From an uncultured Bacteroidales bacterium (GTDB taxonomy: Bacteria > Bacteroidota > Bacteroidia > Bacteroidales > Bacteroidaceae), in assembly GCA_902786925.1 (NCBI GenBank), contig CADAEK010000002.1, positions 1 to 64,000 of the forward strand: a DNA stretch of 64,000 nt. The letters are read 5' to 3'. Positions 17,653-25,862 of the stretch are shown here, piece after piece. The notes under the pieces are model-generated. The model was not told where the DNA came from and made no database searches. It saw only the letters and a program-made list of their open reading frames with translations. Every line of letters starts with the position of its first letter. Within the stretch, counting starts at the first letter, position 1. The position numbers and the translations under genes are program-made.

Positions 17653-18759
17653 ATGAGTAATTTGAAGCAAAGAGTACTTTTCTTGATAGAAAATCTGGAT
17701 GACAACAAGGCGGCAAAGCCATTGTCTATCGTTGTGCAGTATATAGACAAGTCTAAGTTTGACGTGACGGTATGTGCCATCAACGCCGGTGGCCAGTATG
17801 AGTCTGTTATTAAGGAAAACGCTAATTATGAGGCAATCCTCACACCCTCTTCAAGCTTGAAGCGCAAGATGGTGTACAAGAATTTGCCCATGTCGCTGGT
17901 ATATAAGTTCTACGTGCCTGGAGGCTATGACGTGGAGGTGGCTTGCTCGGAAGGCTTCGCGACCAAATTGCTGAGCTGTTCTTCCAATAAGAAGGCCCGC
18001 AAATATGCCTGGGTGCATACAGACCTGAGCCGCAACCACTGGACACGTGAAGTGTTCTCAAGCGATAAAGACGAGACAGAAGCATATAACCGCTTCAACA
18101 AGGTGATAGGCATCACGAAGATGATTACAGAATCATTCTGCAAGGAGTTCCCAAATGTCAAAACACCAGCAGATACTATCTATGATCCAGTTGATTCGCT
18201 GTCTGTACGTCTGAAGTCGTTGAACACCAGCAATGAACCGAAGGAGGTTAAATACAGGTTGGTTACTCAAGGACGTCTTGAAGCCCAGCATGAGTATGGA
18301 CGTTTGCTCCGTGTGGTGAACCGTCTGGTGCAGGACGGCTATGACTTGAGCCTATGGATATTTGGGGATGGTTCGGAGCGCGGCATTCTGGATCATTATG
18401 TGCGTGAGAACAAGTTGGAGAAGAATGTGAAGTTGTTCGGTGCTCACCCTAATCCATACCGCTATCTCATCCAGGGCGACTTGTATGTCTGCGCATCTTA
18501 TAGCCAGTCCGTGGTGAAGGCCTTGATTTTGGGACTTCCTGTTTTGGCAACAGAAACACCAGAACTGAAAGAGTTGCTTAAAAATGGTGCATGTGGCTAC
18601 ATGGTTCCCAATAACGAGACTGCTCTTTACGAAGGTATCAAGAAACTCCTTGACAATCCTCAGTTGCTTGCTGAATACAAACAGAAGGGTGAAGCCCGTG
18701 GCTGGGACTTCGATATCGAAGCGCTCATGGTGCCTATTGAGAGCTTGTTCGGAATGTAA
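17653..18759 (+). CDS. glycosyltransferase family 4, atypical active site
   Basis: 368 residues of GT-B fold: N-terminal half 'KQRVLFLIENLDDNKAAKPL', central 'KYRLVTQGRLEAQHEYGRLL' and 'LWIFGDGSERGIL', and C-terminal 'GDLYVCASYSQSVVKALILG'. In most GT4 enzymes this last block reads E-x7-E; here both Glu positions are replaced (S...K), and the GGAEK-type N-terminal motif is also missing. The protein may have an altered mechanism or serve as a partner of another enzyme. Lies between wzc and the ABC transporter. Confidence 0.75.
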   Translation: MSNLKQRVLFLIENLDDNKAAKPLSIVVQYIDKSKFDVTVCAINAGGQYESVIKENANYEAILTPSSSLKRKMVYKNLPMSLVYKFYVPGGYDVEVACSEGFATKLLSCSSNKKARKYAWVHTDLSRNHWTREVFSSDKDETEAYNRFNKVIGITKMITESFCKEFPNVKTPADTIYDPVDSLSVRLKSLNTSNEPKEVKYRLVTQGRLEAQHEYGRLLRVVNRLVQDGYDLSLWIFGDGSERGILDHYVRENKLEKNVKLFGAHPNPYRYLIQGDLYVCASYSQSVVKALILGLPVLATETPELKELLKNGACGYMVPNNETALYEGIKKLLDNPQLLAEYKQKGEARGWDFDIEALMVPIESLFGM

Positions 18760-18789
18760 ATCGTAAATTCTATTCGGAACACAAAGAAA

Positions 18790-19629
18790 ATGCGAATAAC
18801 AGAAATAAAGCCATACAAAAAGTGGTTTGACATAGATTTGAAGGGGTTGTGGAGGTATCGTGACCTCTACTATATGTATGTGCGTCGTGACATCGTTACA
18901 CAGTATAAACAGACAATATTAGGACCATTGTGGTATGTGATTCAACCGCTCTTTACGACAATCATGTACATGTTTGTTTTTGGCGGTTTGGCAGGTATCT
19001 CTACTGATGGAGCTCCACAGCCACTCTTCTATATGGCAGGTATTGTGCTATGGGGGTATTTCTCCCAATGTTTTAACGTGAGCAGCGATGTGTTTGGCGC
19101 TAATGCTAACGTGTTTGGAAAGGTCTATTTCCCTCGTCTGGTCGTCCCTCTATCCGGAATTACCAGCAACCTTCTGAAAATGTTGATTCAGTTGGGAATG
19201 TTTATTATCATTTATGTTTATTATGCGATGACTCTTCCTGCAGGGACATTACGTGTGGATATTTCATTGTTGCTTTTCCCGGTATTAATTTTCTTGATTG
19301 CGATGCATGGCATGTCTTGGGGACTTATTATTTCATCCATGACGACAAAATATCGTGACATGAAGTTCTTGATTCAGTTTGGAATCCAACTTTTCATGTA
19401 CGCAACTCCAGTTATCTATCCTCTCTCTGCAGCACCCGAGAAATATCGCGATATCATCGCCCTCAACCCTCTCACCCCCATCTTTGAGGCTTTCAAATAC
19501 AGTTGTTTGGGCTGTGGCACTCTCGATTGGAGTGGACTTCTCTACAGCACAGTCTTCATGTGCATCACCCTCTTCCTCTCTGTCCTTGTCTTCTCACGCA
19601 CCGAACGGAATTTTATGGATACGGTGTAA
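18790..19629 (+). CDS. wzm: ABC transporter permease for polysaccharide (Wzm-like)
   Basis: 279 residues with about six membrane helices of the ABC2 type. 'YMYVRRDIVTQYKQTILGPLWYVIQPL' (its core, QYKQTILGPLWYVIQP) and 'TKYRDMKFLIQFGIQL' are conserved in O-antigen and capsule exporters. Pairs with the ATP-binding subunit downstream to move lipid-linked glycan across the inner membrane. Unusually, a 247-bp gap filled by an inverted repeat separates the two subunit genes. Confidence 0.9.
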   Translation: MRITEIKPYKKWFDIDLKGLWRYRDLYYMYVRRDIVTQYKQTILGPLWYVIQPLFTTIMYMFVFGGLAGISTDGAPQPLFYMAGIVLWGYFSQCFNVSSDVFGANANVFGKVYFPRLVVPLSGITSNLLKMLIQLGMFIIIYVYYAMTLPAGTLRVDISLLLFPVLIFLIAMHGMSWGLIISSMTTKYRDMKFLIQFGIQLFMYATPVIYPLSAAPEKYRDIIALNPLTPIFEAFKYSCLGCGTLDWSGLLYSTVFMCITLFLSVLVFSRTERNFMDTV

Positions 19630-19660
19630 TGTTATCCATTCATGGTTACGAATGGATACT

Positions 19661-19810
19661 GAAAGTAAATGCGGGGTAAATACGAAGTAAATTAATTCGA
19701 GTAAATTAAATGAGGTTTTGTCTTCCAGCGTCTAATTATTAATTGCTCATTGTACAAAATGTTCATTTACGGGTCAAAATTTACTCCGCATTTACTCCGT
19801 ATTTACTTTC
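19661..19810. repeat. 33-bp imperfect inverted repeat of iterated GTAAAT units
   Basis: The left arm (19661-19693) and right arm (19778-19810) match at 29 of 33 positions as an inverted pair. Each arm contains three GTAAAT units spaced 11-12 bp, close to one helical turn; a fourth unit follows the left arm near 19700. A separate hairpin (TATCCATTC / GAATGGATA, 19633-19658) precedes it. It lies between wzm and wzt. A near-consensus -7 box (TACATTTA, 19843-19850) follows, so an internal promoter with an operator is possible. Confidence 0.75.
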
Positions 19811-19876
19811 CGAGCAGAGTCGTTCACGACTCCAATAAAGGATACATTTATATTTAGATGTAAATTCTAAACAAAT

Positions 19877-21151
19877 ATGAGCAATATAGCTATTGAATTT
19901 GAAAACGTTGGTAAAATGTACCGCCTCGGCCGTGTGGGAACTGGTACGTTGTCCCATGACCTCAATCGATGGTGGACTACCAACATCCTTCGTAAAGAAG
20001 ACCCATATCTCAAGATTGGCGAAACAAATGACCGCAGTAAAAAAGGACATTCGGATTATGTATGGGCACTCCACGATATATCGTTCAAAGTAGAGCAAGG
20101 TGATGTGGTGGGTATTATCGGTAAGAACGGAGCAGGAAAATCCACACTCCTTAAGCTCCTTTCTCGTATCACCTCTCCTACCACTGGCTCCATCCGTTAT
20201 CAAGGACGCATAGCCTCGTTGCTTGAAGTCGGTACTGGTTTCCATCCAGAAATGACGGGGCGTGAGAACATTTATATGAATGGTTCCATCATGGGAATGA
20301 CGAAGAAGGAAATTACTCGTAAGCTTGATGAGATTGTTGATTTTGCAGGTGTGGAACGCTATTTGGATACTCCAGTGAAACGTTACTCCTCAGGTATGAC
20401 TGTTCGCCTTGGTTTTGCGGTCGCTGCTTTCCTTGAACCAGAGATTCTTGTTGTGGATGAGGTACTGACAGTTGGAGATGCTGAATTCCAGAAAAAGGCG
20501 ATAGGAAAGATGAAGGATGTAAGTCAAGGAAGTGGACGCACAGTTTTGTTTGTAAGTCATAATATGGCGAGTGTTCGGACATTGTGTAACCAAGGAGTTG
20601 TCTTAAAGAATGGATGTGTAGATTATATCGGAACTGCAGATAAATGCGTGGATTATTACACAGAGCAGAGTTTGATGAGTGGAGATTCCTTTGACTTTGC
20701 AAACCGGAATACTTCTCATAAACGAGCTTTCATATCGGGCTTTGATTTTACCGATGAGTTAGGTAATGCACAGACATCATTCTCTTTCTCTGATACATTA
20801 TCTTGCAAATTGACGGTACAATCCAAAGAGGATTTCAACGTGACGGCCAGAATTACATTGTTTGACGTGAATCACTCGCGTGTGATGGCTTTTGACTCAC
20901 AGGACGTTTCGTCCGTATTCCCTGTAAAAAAGGGAAGCGAGAGTGTTATTACCTGCAAGGTTCATGAGCCCTTGAATATCAAACCGGGTAGATACAGTGT
21001 AAATGTTTCTGTTCGACAAGGAAATGAATTGTTAGATCATATAGAAAATGTATCGTATATCGATGTGAAAGAAGAAGACTTTTATGGCTATGGCCGTTTC
21101 AGCGTGGGGGATATGCCAATATGTCTTCGTCATCATACATGGGCAATTTAA
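19877..21151 (+). CDS. wzt: ABC transporter ATPase with carbohydrate-binding tail (Wzt-like)
   Basis: 424 residues. ATPase domain (about 1-245): Walker A GKNGAGKSTLL, signature YSSGMTVRLGFAVA, Walker B EILVVDEVL and H-loop VSHNM. The C-terminal region (about 270-424) is a beta-rich Wzt_C-type domain ('FSFSDTLSCKLTVQ', 'IKPGRYSVNVSVRQG'). In known Wzt proteins this tail binds the finished, usually capped, glycan before export. So the polymer may carry a specific terminal residue recognised here. Confidence 0.92.
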   Translation: MSNIAIEFENVGKMYRLGRVGTGTLSHDLNRWWTTNILRKEDPYLKIGETNDRSKKGHSDYVWALHDISFKVEQGDVVGIIGKNGAGKSTLLKLLSRITSPTTGSIRYQGRIASLLEVGTGFHPEMTGRENIYMNGSIMGMTKKEITRKLDEIVDFAGVERYLDTPVKRYSSGMTVRLGFAVAAFLEPEILVVDEVLTVGDAEFQKKAIGKMKDVSQGSGRTVLFVSHNMASVRTLCNQGVVLKNGCVDYIGTADKCVDYYTEQSLMSGDSFDFANRNTSHKRAFISGFDFTDELGNAQTSFSFSDTLSCKLTVQSKEDFNVTARITLFDVNHSRVMAFDSQDVSSVFPVKKGSESVITCKVHEPLNIKPGRYSVNVSVRQGNELLDHIENVSYIDVKEEDFYGYGRFSVGDMPICLRHHTWAI

Positions 21152-21160
21152 TAATAAGTA

Positions 21161-23011
21161 ATGAACTCTATCTATCATATAATGGTTTTGTGGGCTAACG
21201 CCCTCGATCAAAAGGACTTTATTTTAAAGGATTTGGAGTCCCAATTTGAGATATATAAAATTTTTCATGTGCATTGGGACAAAGAACAGTTTTTGGATAA
21301 CTATACCGTTTTTTATGCCCACTCGCAGAAGCATTTGACATATACTCAGTATAGAAATCTCCTTAAAGGAAAACTTGCTCATTGTGGGGATGGGGATTTT
21401 ATTGCCATTATTTTTCGTGATGATTCTCCTGTTTTTGAAACTCGTAAGACTTCTAGTGGGGAACGTCAGGTGAATATTAGGGTTTTTGACAAGAAGACTC
21501 AATATCGTGAACTAACTGGAGGCGGACATAAGGTGCATTCTAGTGATGATGCTTGGGAAACAAACAAGGATTTAACTCTGATGTTTGGGTTAAATACCGA
21601 GGACTTTATACAGCACTATTCTCCATCTTCAGAAGTAGAGTCTTTTGCTAGCAATTGTGTAGGCGTTGGGGGATATTCCTCCATTCAACAGTTCTTTTAT
21701 GTATTGAATAATACTATAGAATATGTTGTCTTAAGAAACTTTGAATGTATCCCTGATGAGTATACGGTAGAAGGGCATGGCGACATAGATCTTCTGGTGG
21801 AGAATAAGAATTATATTGCTTATTTGACTTTAGCAAAGCCAGTCTTCCCTGAACCCTATCGTGTATATCATGTTTTGAATATAGCAGGCAAGGAAGTTCC
21901 GTTCGACTTCAGAAATGTAGGAGATGATTACTATGATAAGCCGTGGGAAGAGAATATATTGAGAAACCGTTGCCTGATTAAGTCATTGTTTTATGTGCCA
22001 TGTGATGAAGACCATTTTTATTCCTTGTTGTATCATGCCTATATTCAAAAGCATGAAGTAAAGCAAGATTATGTCCCTAAATTGGAATATTTAGGAAAGT
22101 CCATAGGCATCGACTATCGCAATGACCGAGGTTTGGCAATCCAACTTCTTGATGCATATTTGCGGGGGAAGAAATATGAATATATTAAGCCACAAGACAA
22201 GTCTGTTGTTTATAATGAAAAGAATTTGCAAATATCAGACTATGCCTTGCGCTTCGGACATTTCATCAAGCGGGTAAAAGAGACCGGATCTAATGGGTAT
22301 ATCTATACATCCTTAGTATATGAGAAAGAAAAGAGTTTCATTAAGATAGGAACTCCGTGGCTGATTAACAACGAAATCCCATTCCTTAAAGAATTGGCAA
22401 AATATGATTGTTTCCCTCATCTAATTTCAGAAGGGGTTGAAGGGGACTTGAAGATGATAGAAATATCTCGAGTGCCAGGTTCCAACTTCACCGATTTCTT
22501 CAAGGACGTTAGGCATCAACGGAAAGCATATCTCTGCTCCTTTATTGATGAGGCGTTAAAAGTGTTGTTTATCTTAAATGAAAATAATATTTGCCATCGT
22601 GACTTCCTCCCTTCTAATCTAATGGTATGGGAGGAGAATGGCCGTTGTAGGGTCGGTCTAATAGATTTTGGCTGGGCGGTGGAAAATAATCGTAACGTCA
22701 TGGCTCATCCATTGCATCTAGGGGGCTATTATCGCCATAAAGACAAGGATTCCGATTTGTATACATTAGGTTCATTGTTGATGGAGCAATGGTATGATTT
22801 GCCATATGTGAGGAGAATCGCAAAAGTGTTGAGAAGCAATGGAGTCTTAGGTGCTGTTGATGAGAAGTGTGCATTACTGAATGTTAAGGCGAATTTCACG
22901 GGGCCTTTTACTCCTTATGATGAGTTGCGTTTATTCTTTAGACGGCATCAGCGCCCTCGTATGATTCTAAATTCAATAAAAAGCAAATTTCGTAAACTAA
23001 GAAATAAATGA
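21161..23011 (+). CDS. two-part protein: nucleotidyltransferase-like region plus protein-kinase-like domain
   Basis: 616 residues, no signal peptide. The C-terminal part (about 370-560) has a kinase-type catalytic loop CHRDFLPSNLM (about 478) and metal-binding IDFGWA (about 500), with 'FIKIGTPWL' as a possible Lys strand. The middle (about 185-300) has EGHGDIDLLVENK (about 204), resembling a minimal nucleotidyltransferase core. The first 170 residues are unrecognised. It probably phosphorylates a sugar or small molecule, as LPS kinases do, but no substrate is shown. The 3' end overlaps the next gene by 4 bp. AT-rich relative to wzc. Confidence 0.6.
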   Translation: MNSIYHIMVLWANALDQKDFILKDLESQFEIYKIFHVHWDKEQFLDNYTVFYAHSQKHLTYTQYRNLLKGKLAHCGDGDFIAIIFRDDSPVFETRKTSSGERQVNIRVFDKKTQYRELTGGGHKVHSSDDAWETNKDLTLMFGLNTEDFIQHYSPSSEVESFASNCVGVGGYSSIQQFFYVLNNTIEYVVLRNFECIPDEYTVEGHGDIDLLVENKNYIAYLTLAKPVFPEPYRVYHVLNIAGKEVPFDFRNVGDDYYDKPWEENILRNRCLIKSLFYVPCDEDHFYSLLYHAYIQKHEVKQDYVPKLEYLGKSIGIDYRNDRGLAIQLLDAYLRGKKYEYIKPQDKSVVYNEKNLQISDYALRFGHFIKRVKETGSNGYIYTSLVYEKEKSFIKIGTPWLINNEIPFLKELAKYDCFPHLISEGVEGDLKMIEISRVPGSNFTDFFKDVRHQRKAYLCSFIDEALKVLFILNENNICHRDFLPSNLMVWEENGRCRVGLIDFGWAVENNRNVMAHPLHLGGYYRHKDKDSDLYTLGSLLMEQWYDLPYVRRIAKVLRSNGVLGAVDEKCALLNVKANFTGPFTPYDELRLFFRRHQRPRMILNSIKSKFRKLRNK

Positions 23012-23934
23012 CATTTGAACATTATATTGTGACGAGGTTTAATCTTCCTATTTTTCAAGCAAAGGTTGGAGGTGAATCTTCTAAGTCTTGCGATAAGGCC
23101 TATCTTCAATACCGTTTTGATTTATTTGAAAAGTATTGTATGCCTTCAATTGTAAATCAAACTTGTCAAAATTTCAAATGGCTCGTCCTCTTTGATGCGA
23201 ACACTCCTCAAGAATTTAAAGATAGGGTGTGGAATCTTCATGCCAATTATCAAAATCTAATACCTTGTTTCCTGAATCTTGACGATTATTCGTCAATTTC
23301 GCAAGAATACGAAGATTTATGTACGGAATATGATACCATTGTGAAGAAATATTATCCATCTCGTTCTTTGGATTTAGATGTGGATAGAGAAAGGGGCTTA
23401 CGAAAAGTGACTCCGCAGTTCGTGTTGGATGCAATTAAACAATGCTCTGCAAATACTCCCGACTATTATCTAACCACAAGAATCGATAATGATGATGCTT
23501 TTCATAAGGATTTTGTAAAAACTGTCCAAGAAAGATTTATACAGAATCCCAAACATGTTGTTTATGACTATGTTTATTCTTACAAATATATACTGAATGA
23601 AGGTATTGTTTATCGCTATCCGTTGCAAAATGGACATTTTTTGACATTGGCCGAGCCTACAAGTAAATTGTTTCAGTCAATATTATATTGGAACCATTTG
23701 TATATTGATAAGTTTGTAGAAGTTGAACATATTTATCAGCAACCTTTGCAGACGGAACTAATACATGGGAATAATGTGGTGAATGACTTTACGGAACTTT
23801 CTATTTCTGGCTTGATTTATGCCTTCTGTCATTTTAGACAAAGCGATTTTGGTTATGATAAAGTTTATAGGTCGTGGGGCAGATTCTTGAGAGTATTGGC
23901 TTTTTTAATAAGAAAGAAATGGACTGTAAAATAG
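23008..23934 (+). CDS. putative rhamnosyltransferase-type glycosyltransferase
   Basis: 308 residues. 'YIVTRFNLPIF', 'YCMPSIVNQTCQNFKWLVLF' and 'YYLTTRIDNDDAFHKDFV' match the Rhamno_transf family (GT-A-like, with the acidic DNDD metal site). Cytoplasmic transferase; sugar specificity is inferred from the family name only. Starts inside the stop of the kinase-like gene (ATGA), so the two are likely coupled. Confidence 0.75.
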   Translation: MTFEHYIVTRFNLPIFQAKVGGESSKSCDKAYLQYRFDLFEKYCMPSIVNQTCQNFKWLVLFDANTPQEFKDRVWNLHANYQNLIPCFLNLDDYSSISQEYEDLCTEYDTIVKKYYPSRSLDLDVDRERGLRKVTPQFVLDAIKQCSANTPDYYLTTRIDNDDAFHKDFVKTVQERFIQNPKHVVYDYVYSYKYILNEGIVYRYPLQNGHFLTLAEPTSKLFQSILYWNHLYIDKFVEVEHIYQQPLQTELIHGNNVVNDFTELSISGLIYAFCHFRQSDFGYDKVYRSWGRFLRVLAFLIRKKWTVK

Positions 23935-23950
23935 TCTACTAAACGAATCT

Positions 23951-24822
23951 ATGTGCAAAGTCTCTGTTATAGTTCCCTGTTACAATCAGGAATCTTTCCT
24001 TGCGGAATGTTTGGAGAGCGTACGCTCCCAGACATTTGGTGATTGGGAATGTATAATTATAAATGATGGTTCTGTCGATCATTCAGAAGAAGTGGCAAAT
24101 GAATACGTAAGTAAAGATTCTCGATTCAGATATTTGTATCAACAAAATCAGGGAGTTGTAGCTGCTCGCAATAACGCCATAGCTGTAAGCAAGGGGAAAT
24201 ATGTCCTTCCGCTTGACGGTGATGACAAGATTGATCGGCAATGTTTGGAGCTGTCCGTTGCCATCATGGATGCTGATGACAGGATAAGACTTGTATATTG
24301 GGACGTGGAGTTTTTTGATGCAAAAAGTGGAAAATTACAACTTCGTCCATTGACGGCACGAAACCAATTGGCTGGTGGATGCTGTGTTAATACATCTCTC
24401 TACAGACGTCGTGACTATGACATTGTGGGTGGGTATAAGCCAAACATGAAGAATGGTGTTGAAGATATGGACTTTTTTATTTCATTAGTTGCCATGGGGG
24501 GGTATTTTATCATATACCTAAGGTGCTTTTTTACTATAGAGCTGTGAATAACTCTCGGAATCGGCTTGAAGATGAAAAGGTGAGGAAACAGCTTGCGAGA
24601 AACATGGTAAGTAATAATCCAGACATATATGCAAGAGAATATCGAAAGCTCTACAAAGATTGGATGAGATGCTATGAAGACAATCCGCTAATGCGAGATA
24701 CCTATGAACTTATTACGTCGGGAACTTTTTATACAAAAATAATACATGCCAATGTGCTATGTGTTAAAGCACTCAGAAAAGTCTGTGATTATCTGTTGGC
24801 AAAGTTTAAGTCTAAAAAATGA
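23951..24822 (+). pseudogene. GT2 glycosyltransferase split by a -1 frameshift at a G7 tract
   Basis: The first part (to 24547) has the GT2 hallmarks 'SVIVPCYNQESFL', 'INDGSVDHS' and 'LPLDGDDKID' and 'GVEDMDFFISLV', then runs into G7 (24496-24502) and loses the frame. One more G would give 'MGGVFYHIPKVLFYYRAVNN', the normal GT2 continuation, which is open in the other frame up to 24822. The sum is about 290 residues, normal for the family. Options are assembly error, phase-variable tract, transcript slippage, or -1 ribosomal slippage on G GGG GGG, which is in the correct phase. Confidence 0.8.
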
Positions 24823-25760
24823 ATGACCTAATAAAGGCGTATTTGAAAGCATATGTATGGCCACTGCCAAAATTTAAGCGTGAGGTCGTGGTAATGGTTG
24901 ATGGGGTACATTCTCATGGAGGATTAACGGATAGATTTCGACATATATTGTCTATATATTCTTATTGTAAACAGAAGAAGATTCCATTTTACATATATTA
25001 TGTGTACCCATGTGATTTGTCTCTTATATTAGAACCCAATCAATATGACTGGAGAATTGACTGTTCGGAGTTGACATATACGCGTTATGATTCAAAAGAG
25101 ATTTGTTTATGGGTTGAAGACCCGGATGAATCTCTCCAAACCAAAAAGAAGATTAATCAACAGCATGTGTCGATGCTGGATAAAGAGATAGGTTCTGGTA
25201 AACGTGTTCAATATCATATTTATGGGAATAGTTACTTTTCCGAGGGACATTATCGTGAGTTGTTTGTGGAGTTATTTAAACCGTCCCAATATTTGCAGGA
25301 AAGAATAGATGGTGTACGTGAACAGCTACCTGATAGTTATGAAGCTGTGACCTTACGTTTTCAACAGTTGTTGGGCGACTTCACAGAAGGGAGTTTTACA
25401 GTGCTTCCAGAATCAGAAAGAGAGAATCTCATTCAATGTTGTATTAAAAAAATAGATTCTTTGTATTCTAACCGCTATTTCTCGACGTCTAAGCTTTTGG
25501 TCACATCGGATAGTCCAACATTTTTGGAACGAGTTAGAGAACTTCCTTATGTACGTACCATTCCAGGCAAGATGGAACACATGGATTTTACGAAGAATCG
25601 TGATTTAGAGATGAACGCGAAAGCTTTTGTGGATTTATTCCTTTTGTCTCAAGCACAACGTTTAACTTTGATACAAGCAGGAGGAATGTATAAGAGTGGA
25701 TTCCCTAAGTTCGCTGCAGAATTAGGCGGGAAACTTTATAATGAATTGTTATACCATTGA
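24819..25760 (+). CDS. fucosyltransferase-like glycosyltransferase
   Basis: 313 residues. The N-terminal 'HSHGGLTDRFRHILSIYSYC' and 'LEPNQYDWRID' and the C-terminal 'LLVTSDSPTFLERV' and 'YKSGFPKFAAELGG' recall GT-B fucosyltransferases of the NodZ/O-FucT type, in which a GL.DR loop and a conserved Ser-Gly-Phe near the end occur. The assignment is by motif feel, not by a firm signature. A decayed paralogue of its last third lies at 27314-27805. Overlaps the preceding frame by 4 bp. Confidence 0.55.
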   Translation: MNDLIKAYLKAYVWPLPKFKREVVVMVDGVHSHGGLTDRFRHILSIYSYCKQKKIPFYIYYVYPCDLSLILEPNQYDWRIDCSELTYTRYDSKEICLWVEDPDESLQTKKKINQQHVSMLDKEIGSGKRVQYHIYGNSYFSEGHYRELFVELFKPSQYLQERIDGVREQLPDSYEAVTLRFQQLLGDFTEGSFTVLPESERENLIQCCIKKIDSLYSNRYFSTSKLLVTSDSPTFLERVRELPYVRTIPGKMEHMDFTKNRDLEMNAKAFVDLFLLSQAQRLTLIQAGGMYKSGFPKFAAELGGKLYNELLYH

Positions 25761-25862
25761 TGAATCCCGATAGAAATTGGTGAGGATTCTATACATAATA
25801 AATATAATAAAGAGCATTTTCAATACTTGACATTTGGGGTGCTTGAGGATGAACATGATGGA

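Noticed and set aside
19661-19810. Invertible promoter of the kind that switches Bacteroides capsules
   Set aside because: The arms are imperfect and iterated, no site-specific recombinase is encoded in the window, and only a weak promoter-like box lies outside the arms, not between them.
24523-24822. Separate small gene after the GT2 fragment
   Set aside because: Its sequence is the normal C-terminal continuation of the GT2 gene in the -1 frame, so it is not an independent gene.
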